64,000 nt of DNA from Hymenobacter aerophilus DSM 13606 (GTDB lineage Bacteria; Bacteroidota; Bacteroidia; Cytophagales; Hymenobacteraceae): contig NZ_KB907801.1 of NCBI RefSeq assembly GCF_000382225.1, positions 186,001-250,000 of the forward strand. The letters are read 5' to 3'. Every line of letters starts with the position of its first letter. Position 1 is the stretch's first letter. Below are positions 17,331 through 26,878 of the stretch, piece after piece. The position numbers were made by a program, and so were the translations under genes. Under the pieces are notes generated by a model, which saw nothing but the letters and a program-made list of their open reading frames with translations, was not told the DNA's origin and made no database searches.

Positions 17331-17915
17331 ATGGCCAAATTCAACCCCTGGCACGACGTGTCGCGCGGCGACAACACGCCCACTACCGTAACCGGCATCA
17401 TCGAAATCCCGAAGGGCTCCAAAGCCAAGTACGAGCTGGACAAGGACAGCGGCATGCTCAAGCTGGACCGCGTGCTGTTCTCGGCCGTGCACTACCCGGC
17501 CGCCTACGGCTTCATCCCCAAAACCTACTGCGACGACAAGGACCCGCTGGACATCCTGGTGCTGTGCTCGGTCGAAATCGTGCCCATGTGCCTCGTGGAG
17601 GCTAAGGTGATTGGCGTGATGCAGATGGTGGACGGCGACGAGGAGGACGACAAAATCATTGCCGTGGCCGCCCACGACATCTCGGTGAACCACTACAACG
17701 AGCTGGACGACCTGCCGCCCCACACGCTGCGCGAGATGCAGCGCTTCTTTGAAGACTACAAGGCCCTGGAGCATAAGTCGGTAACGGTGCAGCGCTTCCT
17801 GCCCCGCGAGGAGGCCTACCGCATCATCGAGGAGAGCATCGTGCTCTACAACCAGACCTTCCCCAACGGCAACGACCACGTAGAGGCTCCCGCCACGGCG
17901 GCCCTCAACGGCTAA
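17331..17915 (+). CDS. ppa: inorganic pyrophosphatase (family I)
   Basis: It hydrolyses pyrophosphate to phosphate in the cytoplasm and so drives biosynthetic reactions. The 194-residue protein holds the family signature CDDKDPLDILV, the upstream IIEIPKGSKAKYELDKDSG and the HYPAAYGFIPKTY segment. The C-terminal helix region (EEAYRIIEESIVLYN) is slightly longer than in E. coli, as usual in Bacteroidota. It is a single-gene transcript with a long palindrome directly after the stop. Confidence 0.95.
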   Translation: MAKFNPWHDVSRGDNTPTTVTGIIEIPKGSKAKYELDKDSGMLKLDRVLFSAVHYPAAYGFIPKTYCDDKDPLDILVLCSVEIVPMCLVEAKVIGVMQMVDGDEEDDKIIAVAAHDISVNHYNELDDLPPHTLREMQRFFEDYKALEHKSVTVQRFLPREEAYRIIEESIVLYNQTFPNGNDHVEAPATAALNG

Positions 17916-17941
17916 GCGTCCGGCCGAACCGGTTACCCGAA

Positions 17942-18050
17942 CCCCGCCTGTCATCCTGAGCGCAGCGAAGGACCTATACAGAAGCTATCATCTGACAATA
18001 GCCTCTGTATAGGTCCTTCGCTGCGCTCAGGATGACAGGCGGGGTTTTTG
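17942..18050. repeat. palindromic repeat, tcatcctgagc family (copy 1), probable terminator
   Basis: The arms ccccgcctgtcatcctgagc and its continuation agcgaaggacctatacaga pair over about 45 bp around a short loop, ending at 18044 and followed by ttttt. The T-run means it could terminate ppa. Other copies lie at 50583-50675 and 59783-59905. Confidence 0.9.
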
Positions 18051-18077
18051 TTGCCAGCCGCTGCCTAACTTGCCCGC

Positions 18078-18977
18078 ATGGAAGCCGCCCCTCCGTCTGC
18101 GCAACCTCCCGGCCGGCCCGCCGCCGCGTGGCGCCGCGCCCTCGATGCGGTGCTGTATAGCAGCGTGTGGCTGTCGGTGGCGGCGTTGGGGCTGATGTGG
18201 GCCACGTTTTTGTTCTGGGGCGTCCACATCTCGGTGCGGCTGGGCGGGCTGATCTTCGCCGCCACCCTCTTCCTGTACAACCTGGATAGCGTGCTGCCCT
18301 ACAAGCACGGCCAGCTGCCCGGCGCCACCCGCCGCAAGCAGTGGATCCGGGCCCACCGGCCCCAGCTGCTGGCCCTCACGGTAGCGGCCGGCGCGGTGGC
18401 GGGCGCGCTCTACCTCACCGATGCCCGCCTGCTGCCGCTCACGCTGTTCGGCGGCCACTTGGCGCTTATCTCGGTGCTCTACTCGATGCCGCTGTGGCGC
18501 CGCCGGGGCCGCTGGTGGGCCCTGCGCGATTTGCCGCTGCTCAAGGTGTTCCTCATCGCCTACGTCTGGGCGGCCGTCACCGTCTGGATACCCGCCCTGT
18601 ACCTGGGCCGCGACTGGGCGTCGCCGGTGGTGCTGGTGCTGTTCGCCCGCCGCTTCCTGCTGATTCTGGCCCTGGCCTTCGTCTTCGACATCCGCGACTA
18701 CACCAAGGATTTGCAGACCGGCACGCGCACGTTTCCGGGCGTGCTGGGCGTGCAGGCCACCAAGTGGCTGGGGCTGGCGGCGCTGCTGGCCGCGGCCGTG
18801 CTCGTGCCGCCGGGCGTGTCGGTGGCCCACGCCGCGGCACTGGTTTTGCCGCTGGGCCTGGCCGCCGCCGTCATCTGGTACGCCGAGGAAGGCCGCCCCG
18901 ACTACTACTTCGCCCTGCTGACCGATGGCGTCATGGTCGTGCAGTTCGTGGCGGTGTGGCTGGCGGTGGGGAGGTGA
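18078..18977 (+). CDS. UbiA-like prenyltransferase family membrane protein
   Basis: The 299-residue protein has about eight hydrophobic segments. Two Asp-bearing loops resemble the UbiA pattern: FLYNLDSVLPYK (about residues 72-83) and FDIRDYTKDLQTGTRTFPG (about 205-223). The first motif is weaker than the usual NDxxDxxxD, so the catalytic state and substrate are open. The stop codon lies inside a ggtgaaatgg repeat arm. A TAACTTGC box at 18066-18073 lies only 4 bp before the ATG, so the transcript may have almost no leader. Confidence 0.6.
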   Translation: MEAAPPSAQPPGRPAAAWRRALDAVLYSSVWLSVAALGLMWATFLFWGVHISVRLGGLIFAATLFLYNLDSVLPYKHGQLPGATRRKQWIRAHRPQLLALTVAAGAVAGALYLTDARLLPLTLFGGHLALISVLYSMPLWRRRGRWWALRDLPLLKVFLIAYVWAAVTVWIPALYLGRDWASPVVLVLFARRFLLILALAFVFDIRDYTKDLQTGTRTFPGVLGVQATKWLGLAALLAAAVLVPPGVSVAHAAALVLPLGLAAAVIWYAEEGRPDYYFALLTDGVMVVQFVAVWLAVGR

Positions 18978-19158
18978 AATGGTGAGTTGGTGAAATGGTG
19001 AGTTTGACGTACCGGAGGCCTGGGGGCGCGGACTGCTCGTTTGGGGCCGTTGGGTAGTGGTTGCGGCTGCTATTTTGGGGCCGGGGCCGTGCCTTTCGCT
19101 ACCCTAGGCCCTTAGAACATCAAACTCACCATTTCACCATCTCACTATCTCACCAGCT
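18972..19158. repeat. inverted repeat of the GGTGAAATGGTGAG family (copy 1)
   Basis: The left arm (18972-19010, gtgaaatggtgagtttgac) includes the stop codon of the upstream gene. The right arm (19116-19158, catcaaactcaccatttcac) ends in the 3' end of the convergent nnr gene. The spacer is about 105 bp. Confidence 0.85.
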
Positions 19159-20653
19159 CCTCCAGCGCCGGCCCCAGGAAGCGCACGATATCCGAGGCGA
19201 GCAGGCCGGCGTGGCCGGTGTGGGGCAGGGCCAGGTCGCCGGCGCGGCCGTGGGCGTGCAGGCCCAGCAGGGCGGCGTCGAGCGGGGCGAGGCGCTGGTG
19301 GGCGCGCAGGGCCAGCAGCAGGCCCGTCAGCACGTCGCCGCTGCCGCCGGTAGCCATGCCCGCGTTGCCGGTGCTGTTGAAGTACAGGGTGCCATCGGGC
19401 GCCGCCAGCACGGTGTAGGCCCCTTTGATGATACAGTAGCAGCCGGTGCGGCCCACGAAGTCGCGCAGCTGCTCCAAGCGGTGGTAGTCGTCGCGGGCGG
19501 GCGCGCCCACGAGGCGCTCGAACTCCTTGGGGTGAGGCGTGAGCAGCGAATCGGGCGGCAGCAGCTTCTGCAGCTCGGGGTTGGCGCCCAGCAGGTTCAG
19601 CGCGTCGGCGTCGATGACGAGCGGGACTTTGGCCTCTTCGAGCAGCTGCCGGAGTACCGCGCGGGTGTCGTCGTGCTGCCCCAGCCCCGGCCCGATGCCC
19701 ACGGCGTCGTAGGAATCCAGCTCGGGCAGCTCGGTGATGTGGTCGGAGGCCGGGTCGGCCAGGCACATGGCTTCGGGGTCCGAAATCTGGATGATGTCGT
19801 AGCCCACGGCCGGCACCCGGGTCGTCATCAGCCCCACGCCCGCCCGCAGGCAGGCCCGGGTCGCTAGCACGGCCGCCCCGATCTTGCCCTTGCTGCCGGC
19901 CAGCAGCAGCGCGTGCCCAAAGGTGCCCTTGTGGCTGAACTTCGGCCGCCTGGGCAGCCGCCCCCGCAGCTCGTCGGCCGTCACGAAATGCTTATCCACC
20001 GCCGTATTGTGGATAACTTCCGCGTCGAGCCCAATCGGCAGCAGCCGCCAGTCGCCCACGAAATCGGCGTTCTGGGGCAGCAGGAAAGCCAGCTTGGGCA
20101 GCTCGAAGCTAAGCGTATAGTTGGCCCGCACAGTGGCGCTGTCGGCCGGCTGGGGCGCATCGGCGAAAAGGCCCGAGGGCATATCCACCGCCACTACCGT
20201 TGCGCCCGAATCGTTGATATGCCGCACCAGCGCCGCCGCATCGCCCGCCAGCGGCCGGCTCAGGCCCGTGCCGAACAACGCATCCACGACTACCGCCCCG
20301 GCTGCCATAGCGGGCAGCTTGTCCGGGTCGATTTCCCGGGCCGGCAGCTCGGCGGGCAGCTGCTTTTGCTGGTGGGTGAAGTCAGTCGAGTGGCGGGCGG
20401 CGGGCAGCAGCCAGAGGCGCACGGAGTAGCCGGCGCGGTGTAGGCTGCGGGCCACGGCCAGCCCGTCGCCGCCGTTGTTGCCCGGCCCGCAAAACACGTG
20501 GATGGCGGTGTTGTAACTGAGGAGCAGCTCAGCCAGGAGCCAGTTGGTCACGGCGTCGGCGGCCCGCTCCATCAGGGCGGTCGAGGTGATGTGCTGGGCT
20601 TTAATGGTAGCCTGGTCGAGGGCGCGGGTCTGGGCGGGGGAGAGGAGTTTCAT
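19145..20653 (-). CDS. nnr: bifunctional NAD(P)H-hydrate epimerase / ADP-dependent dehydratase
   Basis: It repairs hydrated NAD(P)H. The first half (about residues 1-215) is the YjeF_N epimerase with PGNNGGDGLAVARSL and VVDALFGTGLSRPL. The second half is the ribokinase-like dehydratase with KGTFGHALLLAGSKGKIGAA, GIGPGLG, LLTPHPKEFERL and GSGDVLTGLLLAL. The fusion is the standard bacterial form. ATG at 20653 (MKLLSPAQ) is chosen; upstream residues are not family-like. The 502-residue length is normal. Confidence 0.93.
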   Translation of the reverse strand: MKLLSPAQTRALDQATIKAQHITSTALMERAADAVTNWLLAELLLSYNTAIHVFCGPGNNGGDGLAVARSLHRAGYSVRLWLLPAARHSTDFTHQQKQLPAELPAREIDPDKLPAMAAGAVVVDALFGTGLSRPLAGDAAALVRHINDSGATVVAVDMPSGLFADAPQPADSATVRANYTLSFELPKLAFLLPQNADFVGDWRLLPIGLDAEVIHNTAVDKHFVTADELRGRLPRRPKFSHKGTFGHALLLAGSKGKIGAAVLATRACLRAGVGLMTTRVPAVGYDIIQISDPEAMCLADPASDHITELPELDSYDAVGIGPGLGQHDDTRAVLRQLLEEAKVPLVIDADALNLLGANPELQKLLPPDSLLTPHPKEFERLVGAPARDDYHRLEQLRDFVGRTGCYCIIKGAYTVLAAPDGTLYFNSTGNAGMATGGSGDVLTGLLLALRAHQRLAPLDAALLGLHAHGRAGDLALPHTGHAGLLASDIVRFLGPALEELVR

Positions 20654-20798
20654 CTTCTCTATACCGTGGGCGGGCTTCGAGAGATACACCAAAGGACCCG
20701 GCGGCGCGGGAAACCGCCCGCCTAAAACTTCCAAGCCGGTCGGCGCGTTTGTAACCTGGGCCGCCCGGCGGCCCGCCATCCTCTAACCCGATCATCTT

Positions 20799-21257
20799 AT
20801 GCAAACCTGGAACGATATCATCCGGCTGGCCAACCACGGCAGCCCGGCCCCCGATAAGCGCGTGGAGAAAACCGACGCCGAGTGGAAAAAGCAGCTCACC
20901 CCCGAGCAGTACCACGTCACGCGCGAGCACGGCACCGAGCGCGCCTTCAGCGGCGAGCATTGCGAAAGCCACGAAGCGGGCCTCTACGCCTGCGTCTGCT
21001 GCGCTACCCCGCTCTACGACTCGCGCACCAAGTTCGACTCGGGCACCGGCTGGCCCAGCTTCACCCAGCCCGTCACCGAAAACGCCCTCAAGTACAAAAA
21101 GGACACCAGCTACGGCATGACGCGCATCGAGGTGCTCTGCAACACCTGCGACGCCCACCAGGGCCACGCCTTCCCCGACGGCCCGGCGCCCTCCGGCGTG
21201 CGGCTCTGCATCAACTCGGCCAGCGTGCAGCTGGTGAGCGAAAAGCAGGAGGCGTAG
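20799..21257 (+). CDS. msrB: peptide-methionine (R)-S-oxide reductase
   Basis: It reduces the R form of methionine sulfoxide in damaged proteins. The 152-residue protein has the structural zinc cysteines C65/C68 and C114/C117 (ACVCC and CNTC), the SGTGWPSF motif, and catalytic C137 in RLCINSASVQ. The usual RYC(F/I)NS reads RLCINS, a conservative difference. No signal peptide is present, so it is cytoplasmic. A terminator follows at 21287-21319. Confidence 0.95.
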   Translation: MQTWNDIIRLANHGSPAPDKRVEKTDAEWKKQLTPEQYHVTREHGTERAFSGEHCESHEAGLYACVCCATPLYDSRTKFDSGTGWPSFTQPVTENALKYKKDTSYGMTRIEVLCNTCDAHQGHAFPDGPAPSGVRLCINSASVQLVSEKQEA

Positions 21258-21286
21258 GTTCTTTTATCGGCTTCGCTGTTTCTGCT

Positions 21287-21319
21287 AAAAGCCCTTTCGC
21301 CCCGTGCGGAAGGGCTTTG
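21287..21319 (+). terminator. terminator after msrB
   Basis: The stem aaaagccctttcg pairs with cggaagggcttt, followed by gttgt. It is placed 30 bp after the stop codon. Confidence 0.8.
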
Positions 21320-21497
21320 TTGTGGCCGCCCGGCCCGGCACCAAATCAGGCCCGCCTAAAAGGTGGCGGCCCCGTAGCCGGGGCCGAGGAATTTCTGCCG
21401 ATTTTTGCACTCCCACCGCGCGGCGCCGGTTATGCGCGTACCGTCTTCCCTGCCACCGGGGGCGAGGCCTCGCCCGCTCCCATTTCCCACCCCGCCC

Positions 21498-22403
21498 ATG
21501 TCTCTGCTCTTCACCGATTTCAACAGCTGGCAGGCCCACTGCTCGTCGACCAACGAACCGCTTTACCAGCCCGTGCTCATGTACGAAATCGAGCAGAAAG
21601 GCCGCACCGAGGCGCAAATCTGGGACGGCCTGCAGCGCGCCTACGACGTGATGCGCGACGCCGTGCACACCGGCCTGACCGCCGACATGACTTCGCGCTC
21701 GGGCATGGTGAACAACGGGGCCAAGAAAATTGCCGCCTCGCCCATCACCGTGCTGTCGCCCGAGTTCAAGAACCTCGTGACGCGGGCGCTGGGGGCCAAG
21801 GAGGTCAACTCGTGCATGGGCCGGGTGGTGGCCGCGCCCACGGCCGGCGCCTCGGGCATCCTGCCCGGCGTGCTCGTCACGCTCCAGGATATTCATAAGC
21901 TCGAAGACCGCGCCATTCTGGAAGGGCTGCTGGTGGCGGCCGGCATTGCGCTCATCATCGAGCAGAACGCCTCGCTGGCCGGCGCCGTGGGCGGCTGCCA
22001 GGCCGAAACCGGCTCGGCCGCGGCTATGGGCGCCGGCGCCATTGTGTACTGCCTGGGCGGCTCTGTTTCGGAGGTTTTCGCGGCCGTGGCCATCACCATC
22101 CAGTGCATGCTGGGCCTCGTTTGCGACCCGGTGGCGGGCCTCGTGGAGGTGCCCTGCGTGGTGCGCAATGCCTCGGCCGCCGCCATTGCCTTCAGCTCGG
22201 CCCAGATTGCCATTGCCGGCGTCAACCCCGTCATCCCCGTCGACCAGTGCGTGGCGGCGCTGGGCGAAGTGGGCGAAAGCATGGAAACCCGCTACAAGGA
22301 AACCGCCCTCGGGGGCCTCGCCAACACCCCCCGCGGCCGCGAAATCGAGAAAATGGTGCTCGTGCAGGACGTCCAGATTCTGCCCGACGAGGACGGGGAG
22401 TAG
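21498..22403 (+). CDS. sdaAA: L-serine dehydratase, iron-sulfur type, alpha subunit
   Basis: It deaminates L-serine to pyruvate using a [4Fe-4S] cluster. The 301-residue protein carries GRVVAAPTAGASGILPG and three cluster cysteines: C167 in GGCQAETGS, C209 in LVCDPVAG and C220 in EVPCVV. Only the alpha domain is present; the beta domain is not adjacent and would be encoded elsewhere. ATG at 21498 is chosen. A gatttttg box at about 21401-21408 could be its promoter. Confidence 0.9.
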   Translation: MSLLFTDFNSWQAHCSSTNEPLYQPVLMYEIEQKGRTEAQIWDGLQRAYDVMRDAVHTGLTADMTSRSGMVNNGAKKIAASPITVLSPEFKNLVTRALGAKEVNSCMGRVVAAPTAGASGILPGVLVTLQDIHKLEDRAILEGLLVAAGIALIIEQNASLAGAVGGCQAETGSAAAMGAGAIVYCLGGSVSEVFAAVAITIQCMLGLVCDPVAGLVEVPCVVRNASAAAIAFSSAQIAIAGVNPVIPVDQCVAALGEVGESMETRYKETALGGLANTPRGREIEKMVLVQDVQILPDEDGE

Positions 22404-22424
22404 GGGCGGCGGGAACCGACCGGT

Positions 22425-23495
22425 TTACCTGGCCGGGTCTTCAGCCCCCTTCGTTACCAGCCATTTGTTGTCCAGGTCGCCGCTGGGGTCGGTGGTGAGG
22501 CGGGCCAGGTGGGCTACGGCACGGGCATAGCGGGCGCGCAGCTCGGCGTACTTGGTCCAGGCCTCCTGCTCGGCGTGCAGCTCGAAGCCGGCCTCGCGCA
22601 GCTGCTCATAAGCCTGGTCGAAGCTGGCGCGGGTGGTGGGGTCGTCGGGCGAGTGGTCGGCGTCCTCGTCGAAGTGAAAAAACCGCCCCACCCGGTTCAG
22701 CGCCACGCAGCCGGCCTTGAAGCACACTTCCAGGTGCGGATTGAGCGGCTGGTTGAGGCTGCTGGTCACCAGCGCGGCCGTATCGAGGATGAGGCCGGCC
22801 GTGGTCACCCAGGAGCGGCCGGGCTGGGGCGAGCGGAAGAACGACAGGATGGGCAGCGAGGTGTGGGTTTCCTCGATTTCGATAAACCACTGCTCCCAGT
22901 CCTGCCACTGCTGCTGCTCGTCGCGCAGGGCGTTGGTGCGGTCGAGCCAGCGAATCAGCTCGGGGGCCGAGGCCTTGCCGCCGGCCCGCAGCTCCAAGCG
23001 GGCCACCGTCAGCTCGCGCCGCGAAAACGCCTGGTACATGGTGGGCAGGTAGGAGATGAGCAGCGTGAGCAGCAGCAGCCCCAGCGTGGCCTCGGAGTAG
23101 GAGATGATATTGGCCCACATGTTATGGCTGGGTTCCTCCGAGCCCAGCGTGAGCAGCGAGCTGTTGCTGATGCGGAAGCAGCGCTCCAGGTGGCCTTCGC
23201 CCAGCGCCCAGAAGATAAGCGTGTAGCTCACGCTCAGCAGCGCCAGCCACACGATTGGCAGCATAATCAGGCCAATGGGGGCGTAGAGGGCCATTACCCG
23301 GTCGCGCTGAGCATAGGTGCGACCCAGCCGGGCCACGGCCCAGAACAGCACCCGGATGCTCCGAAAGACCAGGTTGCTAAGCAGCACGCTTTCGTTGCGC
23401 GGCAGCACGAACGAGCGTACGGCCCCGAACAGGGTGCTTATCACCAGAAAAATGCCGACCCCCAGTGCCAGCGCGCGCAGTATACTATCCGGCAT
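22425..23495 (-). CDS. membrane protein, possible two-helix ion channel family
   Basis: The 356-residue protein has an N-terminal anchor (ALALGVGIFLVISTLFGAV), a second hydrophobic pair around 72-100, a short re-entrant-like segment with SNSSLLTLGSEEP, and a helix ATLGLLLLTLLISYLP. That order (helix, pore-like TLG, helix) resembles potassium-channel-like proteins, but the full TVGYG-type filter is absent, so channel activity is doubtful. The remaining half is soluble and acidic. It is convergent with the serine dehydratase gene, with only 21 bp between stops. Confidence 0.5.
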   Translation of the reverse strand: MPDSILRALALGVGIFLVISTLFGAVRSFVLPRNESVLLSNLVFRSIRVLFWAVARLGRTYAQRDRVMALYAPIGLIMLPIVWLALLSVSYTLIFWALGEGHLERCFRISNSSLLTLGSEEPSHNMWANIISYSEATLGLLLLTLLISYLPTMYQAFSRRELTVARLELRAGGKASAPELIRWLDRTNALRDEQQQWQDWEQWFIEIEETHTSLPILSFFRSPQPGRSWVTTAGLILDTAALVTSSLNQPLNPHLEVCFKAGCVALNRVGRFFHFDEDADHSPDDPTTRASFDQAYEQLREAGFELHAEQEAWTKYAELRARYARAVAHLARLTTDPSGDLDNKWLVTKGAEDPAR

Positions 23496-23623
23496 AAGCT
23501 CGGCGGCGCCGTAACAGGCCGCCCGCCTTGTACTGCCGATGGGCCGCCGGGGTTGGCTAAGCCGGAGCCCCGTAGGGCAAGAACAAGGGTAGTATAAAAT
23601 AAGGCTTTATAAATATTGAAGCT

Positions 23624-25030
23624 TCACTTCCGCGTCTTCCACAGCTGCCGGAACGTTTTGGGGGCTACTTGTACGGCGTCGCGGCGCTTGCTCCAGCCGA
23701 CCTGACCCAGCAGGCGGCTCAGCACCCAGTTCTTGGCCGAAGCGGGGGCCAGGTCCCAGACCCAGCGGCGCTTCATACCGTGCAGCCAGAGGCTAATGGC
23801 GCGGCGTTCCTCGGGGTCGGTATAGCCCTGCTGCACGCTTTGCTGGCGGTTTTTGAGCAGCAGGTTATGGATGGGAATTTTCACCGGGCACACCGACGTG
23901 CAGGCCCCGCACAGGCTGCTGGCGAAACTCAGGTGCTTGTTTTCCTCCATCCCCGCGAGGTGCGGCGTAATTACCGAGCCGATGGGGCCCGAGTAGGTGG
24001 CCTCGTAGCTGTGGCCTCCTATATTCTTGTACACCGGGCACACGTTCAGGCAGGCGCCGCAACGGATGCAGTTCAGGGCCTCGCGCTGCTCGGGCTGGGC
24101 CAGCAGGTTGGTGCGGCCGTTGTCGAGCAGAATCACGAACATTTCCTCTGGGCCGTCCTTTTCCAGCGGCTGGCGCGGGCCGGTGTAAATGGTGTTGTAC
24201 ACCGTGAGCTGCTGGCCGGTGCCGCTGGTACTGAGCAGCGGCCAGAACAAATCCAGGTCGCGCAGCCGCGGAATCACCTTTTCGATGCCCACGATGGCAA
24301 TGTGGGTGTGTGGAAACGTGGCCGACAGGCGGGCGTTTCCCTCGTTTTCGGTCACGCAGACCGCCCCCGTATCAGCCACCAGAAAGTTGCCGCCCGTAAT
24401 GCCCACTTCGGCGGCGGTGTACTTATCGCGCAGCAGGTGGCGGGCCGTGAGCACGAGCTGCTGGGCATCATCGGTGTGCTCGATACCGAGGTGCTTGACG
24501 AAGATATCGGCAATATCGGCCTTGCTCAGGTGCATGGCGGGCGTGACGATGTGGTAGGGCCGCTCGCCGTTGAGCTGCACGATGAACTCGCCCAAATCCG
24601 TCTCCACCGACTCGATACCGCGCTTCTCCAGGTATTTGTTGAGGTGGATTTCCTCGGTGGTCATGCTCTTGGCCTTTACCACGGTGCGGGCCTTGCGGCG
24701 CTCCATAATCCGGCCCACTTCGGTCAAAGCCTCTTCCGCATCGCGGGCCCAGATTACCTTGCCGCCGCGCCTGGTGAAGTTCTCCTCGAACTGCAGCAGG
24801 TACTCATCGAGGTGGTTGATGACTTCCGTTTTCAGGTACGACGCCCGGCTGCGGGCCAGCTCGTGGTCGGCGTAGAAGCCCATGCCGGTGCTAACGGCCG
24901 CGTTGTACTTGCCGATGTTGAAGCGGATTTTGCGCCGGTGCTCCAGGTCGAAGGCCTTACGGTCGGTGTCGACCAGGAACTGGGCCGCTTTGGCGGCTTT
25001 GGTGGGGGCAGGGGCGGCAGTCGGCTTCAT
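23624..25030 (-). CDS. lutB: LutB-like iron-sulfur protein (lactate utilisation family)
   Basis: The 468-residue protein has the N-terminal LutB domain (GITGGNFLVADTGAVCVTEN) and two ferredoxin-type cluster motifs: CIRCGACLNVCPVYKNIGGH and CGACTSVCPVKIP. In the LutABC complex this subunit carries electrons during L-lactate oxidation to pyruvate. No lutA or lutC is adjacent, so partners must be elsewhere or the role may differ. It is followed on the same strand by a 171-bp gap with an imperfect inverted repeat before the M28 peptidase's 3' end. Confidence 0.88.
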   Translation of the reverse strand: MKPTAAPAPTKAAKAAQFLVDTDRKAFDLEHRRKIRFNIGKYNAAVSTGMGFYADHELARSRASYLKTEVINHLDEYLLQFEENFTRRGGKVIWARDAEEALTEVGRIMERRKARTVVKAKSMTTEEIHLNKYLEKRGIESVETDLGEFIVQLNGERPYHIVTPAMHLSKADIADIFVKHLGIEHTDDAQQLVLTARHLLRDKYTAAEVGITGGNFLVADTGAVCVTENEGNARLSATFPHTHIAIVGIEKVIPRLRDLDLFWPLLSTSGTGQQLTVYNTIYTGPRQPLEKDGPEEMFVILLDNGRTNLLAQPEQREALNCIRCGACLNVCPVYKNIGGHSYEATYSGPIGSVITPHLAGMEENKHLSFASSLCGACTSVCPVKIPIHNLLLKNRQQSVQQGYTDPEERRAISLWLHGMKRRWVWDLAPASAKNWVLSRLLGQVGWSKRRDAVQVAPKTFRQLWKTRK

Positions 25031-25067
25031 AGCAATGGGGTGTCGTTGAATAGGCTAAACAAAAAGA

Positions 25068-25200
25068 ACGTCATCCTGCTGAAGCAAGAGCCTTGTTGCG
25101 CCTCAACGAATATCGGAATAACGACTCGTTTTAGCGTGACAAGGCCTTTTGCTTAGCCCAGAACGACGTCCCTTTATAACAGCTAACAGTTAACAGCTAG
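25068..25200. repeat. imperfect inverted repeat plus AGCTAAC words
   Basis: The left arm (25068-25096, aacgtcatcctgctgaagca) matches the right arm (25139-25170, acaaggccttttgcttagcc) in reverse with several mismatches. AGCTAAC-type words (25177-25200) follow and abut the stop codon of the minus-strand peptidase. Confidence 0.6.
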
Positions 25201-25201
25201 G

Positions 25202-26851
25202 CTACTTCTTGTTTGAGTCGACTACAATGCGCTTGTCGCGGTTGGCCAGGTCCCAGGCGGTGTAGAACACGAGGCGGGCGCGGGCCATCAGCTTCTCAAA
25301 CTCTATTTTCTCTGCATCATCCGTTGGCTTATGGTAGTCAGCGTGCAGGCCGCTGGTATAGGCCATGGCGGGCACCCCGTAACGGGCAAAGTTGTACTGG
25401 TCGGAGCGGTAATAGAGCTGGTCAGGGGAGGTGGCTGCGTTGTAGGTGTAGTCGAGGGCAAGGCGGCTACTACGAGCATTGGTAGCTTCGCTAATTTGAT
25501 GCAACTCAGTGCTAAGCCGGTCGGAGCCAACGATGTACACGTAAGGCGCCTTGCCCGTGTGGCGCTTGTCGGTGCGGCCCAGCATGGCCAGGTTAAGGTT
25601 GGCAATGGTTTGGGCTAAAGGCACTGCCGGATTTACCGCATAGTACTCCGACCCGAGCATGCCCTTTTCTTCGGCCGCCGTCAGCAGAAACAGCACACTG
25701 CGGCGCGGGCCCAGGCCTGCCGCCCGGGCATCCTGGAAGGCTTTGGCCATGGTCAGCACAGCACTAACCCCGGAGGCGTCTTCATCGGCTCCATTAAATA
25801 TGGTATCGTGGCGCATACCGATATGGTCGTAATGCGCTGAAATTACCAGCACTTCGTCTTTCTTATCAGTTCCTTCCACCATAGCTAACACGTTTTCAGT
25901 GGCTAATTCCAGTCGGGCTTCCGGCAGCTCCACCTGAAATGGCAGCAACTTAAACTCGGCAGCTACGGGTTTGCTTTGCTTGTAGCATTCGGTTTCATAG
26001 CGTCGCAAAACGGCCTCGGTGGTGCCAAATAATGCCATGCCTAGTGGCCCATTAGTAATAAACGTACTAATATAGGCGGGCTGAAACTCCAGCATCAGGC
26101 CCGGCGCGGTAGGCGACAAAACCGGCGTGGTCAGCGAATAGCTAGGGGCCGCCAGGTAGCCCAGCATAGGCCGGGCCAGCTTCTGGAATGAGTTGGCTGT
26201 GGCGTAGCTGACCACCGTTAGGCTACGGGCGCCTTGTTCGCGGGCCATGTACGCCTTGCGCATCACCGACGACCACTCACTTTCCTGCTTGGAACCTGAA
26301 AACAGGTAGCGCCCCAGGCCATTGTTGGGTTCTCCCTGCAACACCACTACATCTTTGCCGCGCACGTCTGGCTGGCCGCTGTAGTCGTGATAATTGCTGG
26401 TTTCAATGCCAAAACCCCGGAATACCGGGTCGGCGGGCGTAACACCTGCCGGAAACATAGACGAGCCGAAGCGTACGAAATCCTGGAGTCCTTGAAATTT
26501 TTGGTTGCCTACTTCTATTGTGCCTGGCGCCGTAGGCACCGTTTCCACGATACTGAACGGCTGCAGATACCGCGTGGCACTTGTCAGGTCTGGAGCTTGT
26601 AGCCCTAGCTGCCGGAACTGCTCGGCCAGGTAAGCCGCCGCCTTTTTTTGACCTGCCTGCCCGGTGCCGCGCCCTTGGTACGCATCCGAAGCCAACTCCG
26701 TAAGGTGGCGGCGCAACGCAGTGGGCGTGATGCTGGCCTCGGCAAAACGAGTGGCCGCCCCGGCTTCAGCAGTGGTAGTACTGGTAGTCTGTGCCCGTGC
26801 CGGGGCCATCATTGCCAGCATCGCGCCTAGAGTCAGGATAAGGGTTTTCAT
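25202..26851 (-). CDS. secreted M28-family metallopeptidase (copy B)
   Basis: A di-zinc exopeptidase with a signal peptide (MKTLILTLGAMLAMMAPARAQ). Metal-site motifs are SAHYDHIGM, NGADEDASG and TAAEEKGMLGSEYY, with a late His in LHADYHKP. The 549-residue protein has a PA-like insertion between residues about 130 and 300. It is a diverged paralogue of the next gene upstream (26950-28626), with the same 26-residue C-terminus. Its central part uses more A/T-ending codons than neighbouring genes. Confidence 0.88.
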   Translation of the reverse strand: MKTLILTLGAMLAMMAPARAQTTSTTTAEAGAATRFAEASITPTALRRHLTELASDAYQGRGTGQAGQKKAAAYLAEQFRQLGLQAPDLTSATRYLQPFSIVETVPTAPGTIEVGNQKFQGLQDFVRFGSSMFPAGVTPADPVFRGFGIETSNYHDYSGQPDVRGKDVVVLQGEPNNGLGRYLFSGSKQESEWSSVMRKAYMAREQGARSLTVVSYATANSFQKLARPMLGYLAAPSYSLTTPVLSPTAPGLMLEFQPAYISTFITNGPLGMALFGTTEAVLRRYETECYKQSKPVAAEFKLLPFQVELPEARLELATENVLAMVEGTDKKDEVLVISAHYDHIGMRHDTIFNGADEDASGVSAVLTMAKAFQDARAAGLGPRRSVLFLLTAAEEKGMLGSEYYAVNPAVPLAQTIANLNLAMLGRTDKRHTGKAPYVYIVGSDRLSTELHQISEATNARSSRLALDYTYNAATSPDQLYYRSDQYNFARYGVPAMAYTSGLHADYHKPTDDAEKIEFEKLMARARLVFYTAWDLANRDKRIVVDSNKK

Positions 26852-26878
26852 AGAGAGCAACAAATGGAGAACAAACGG

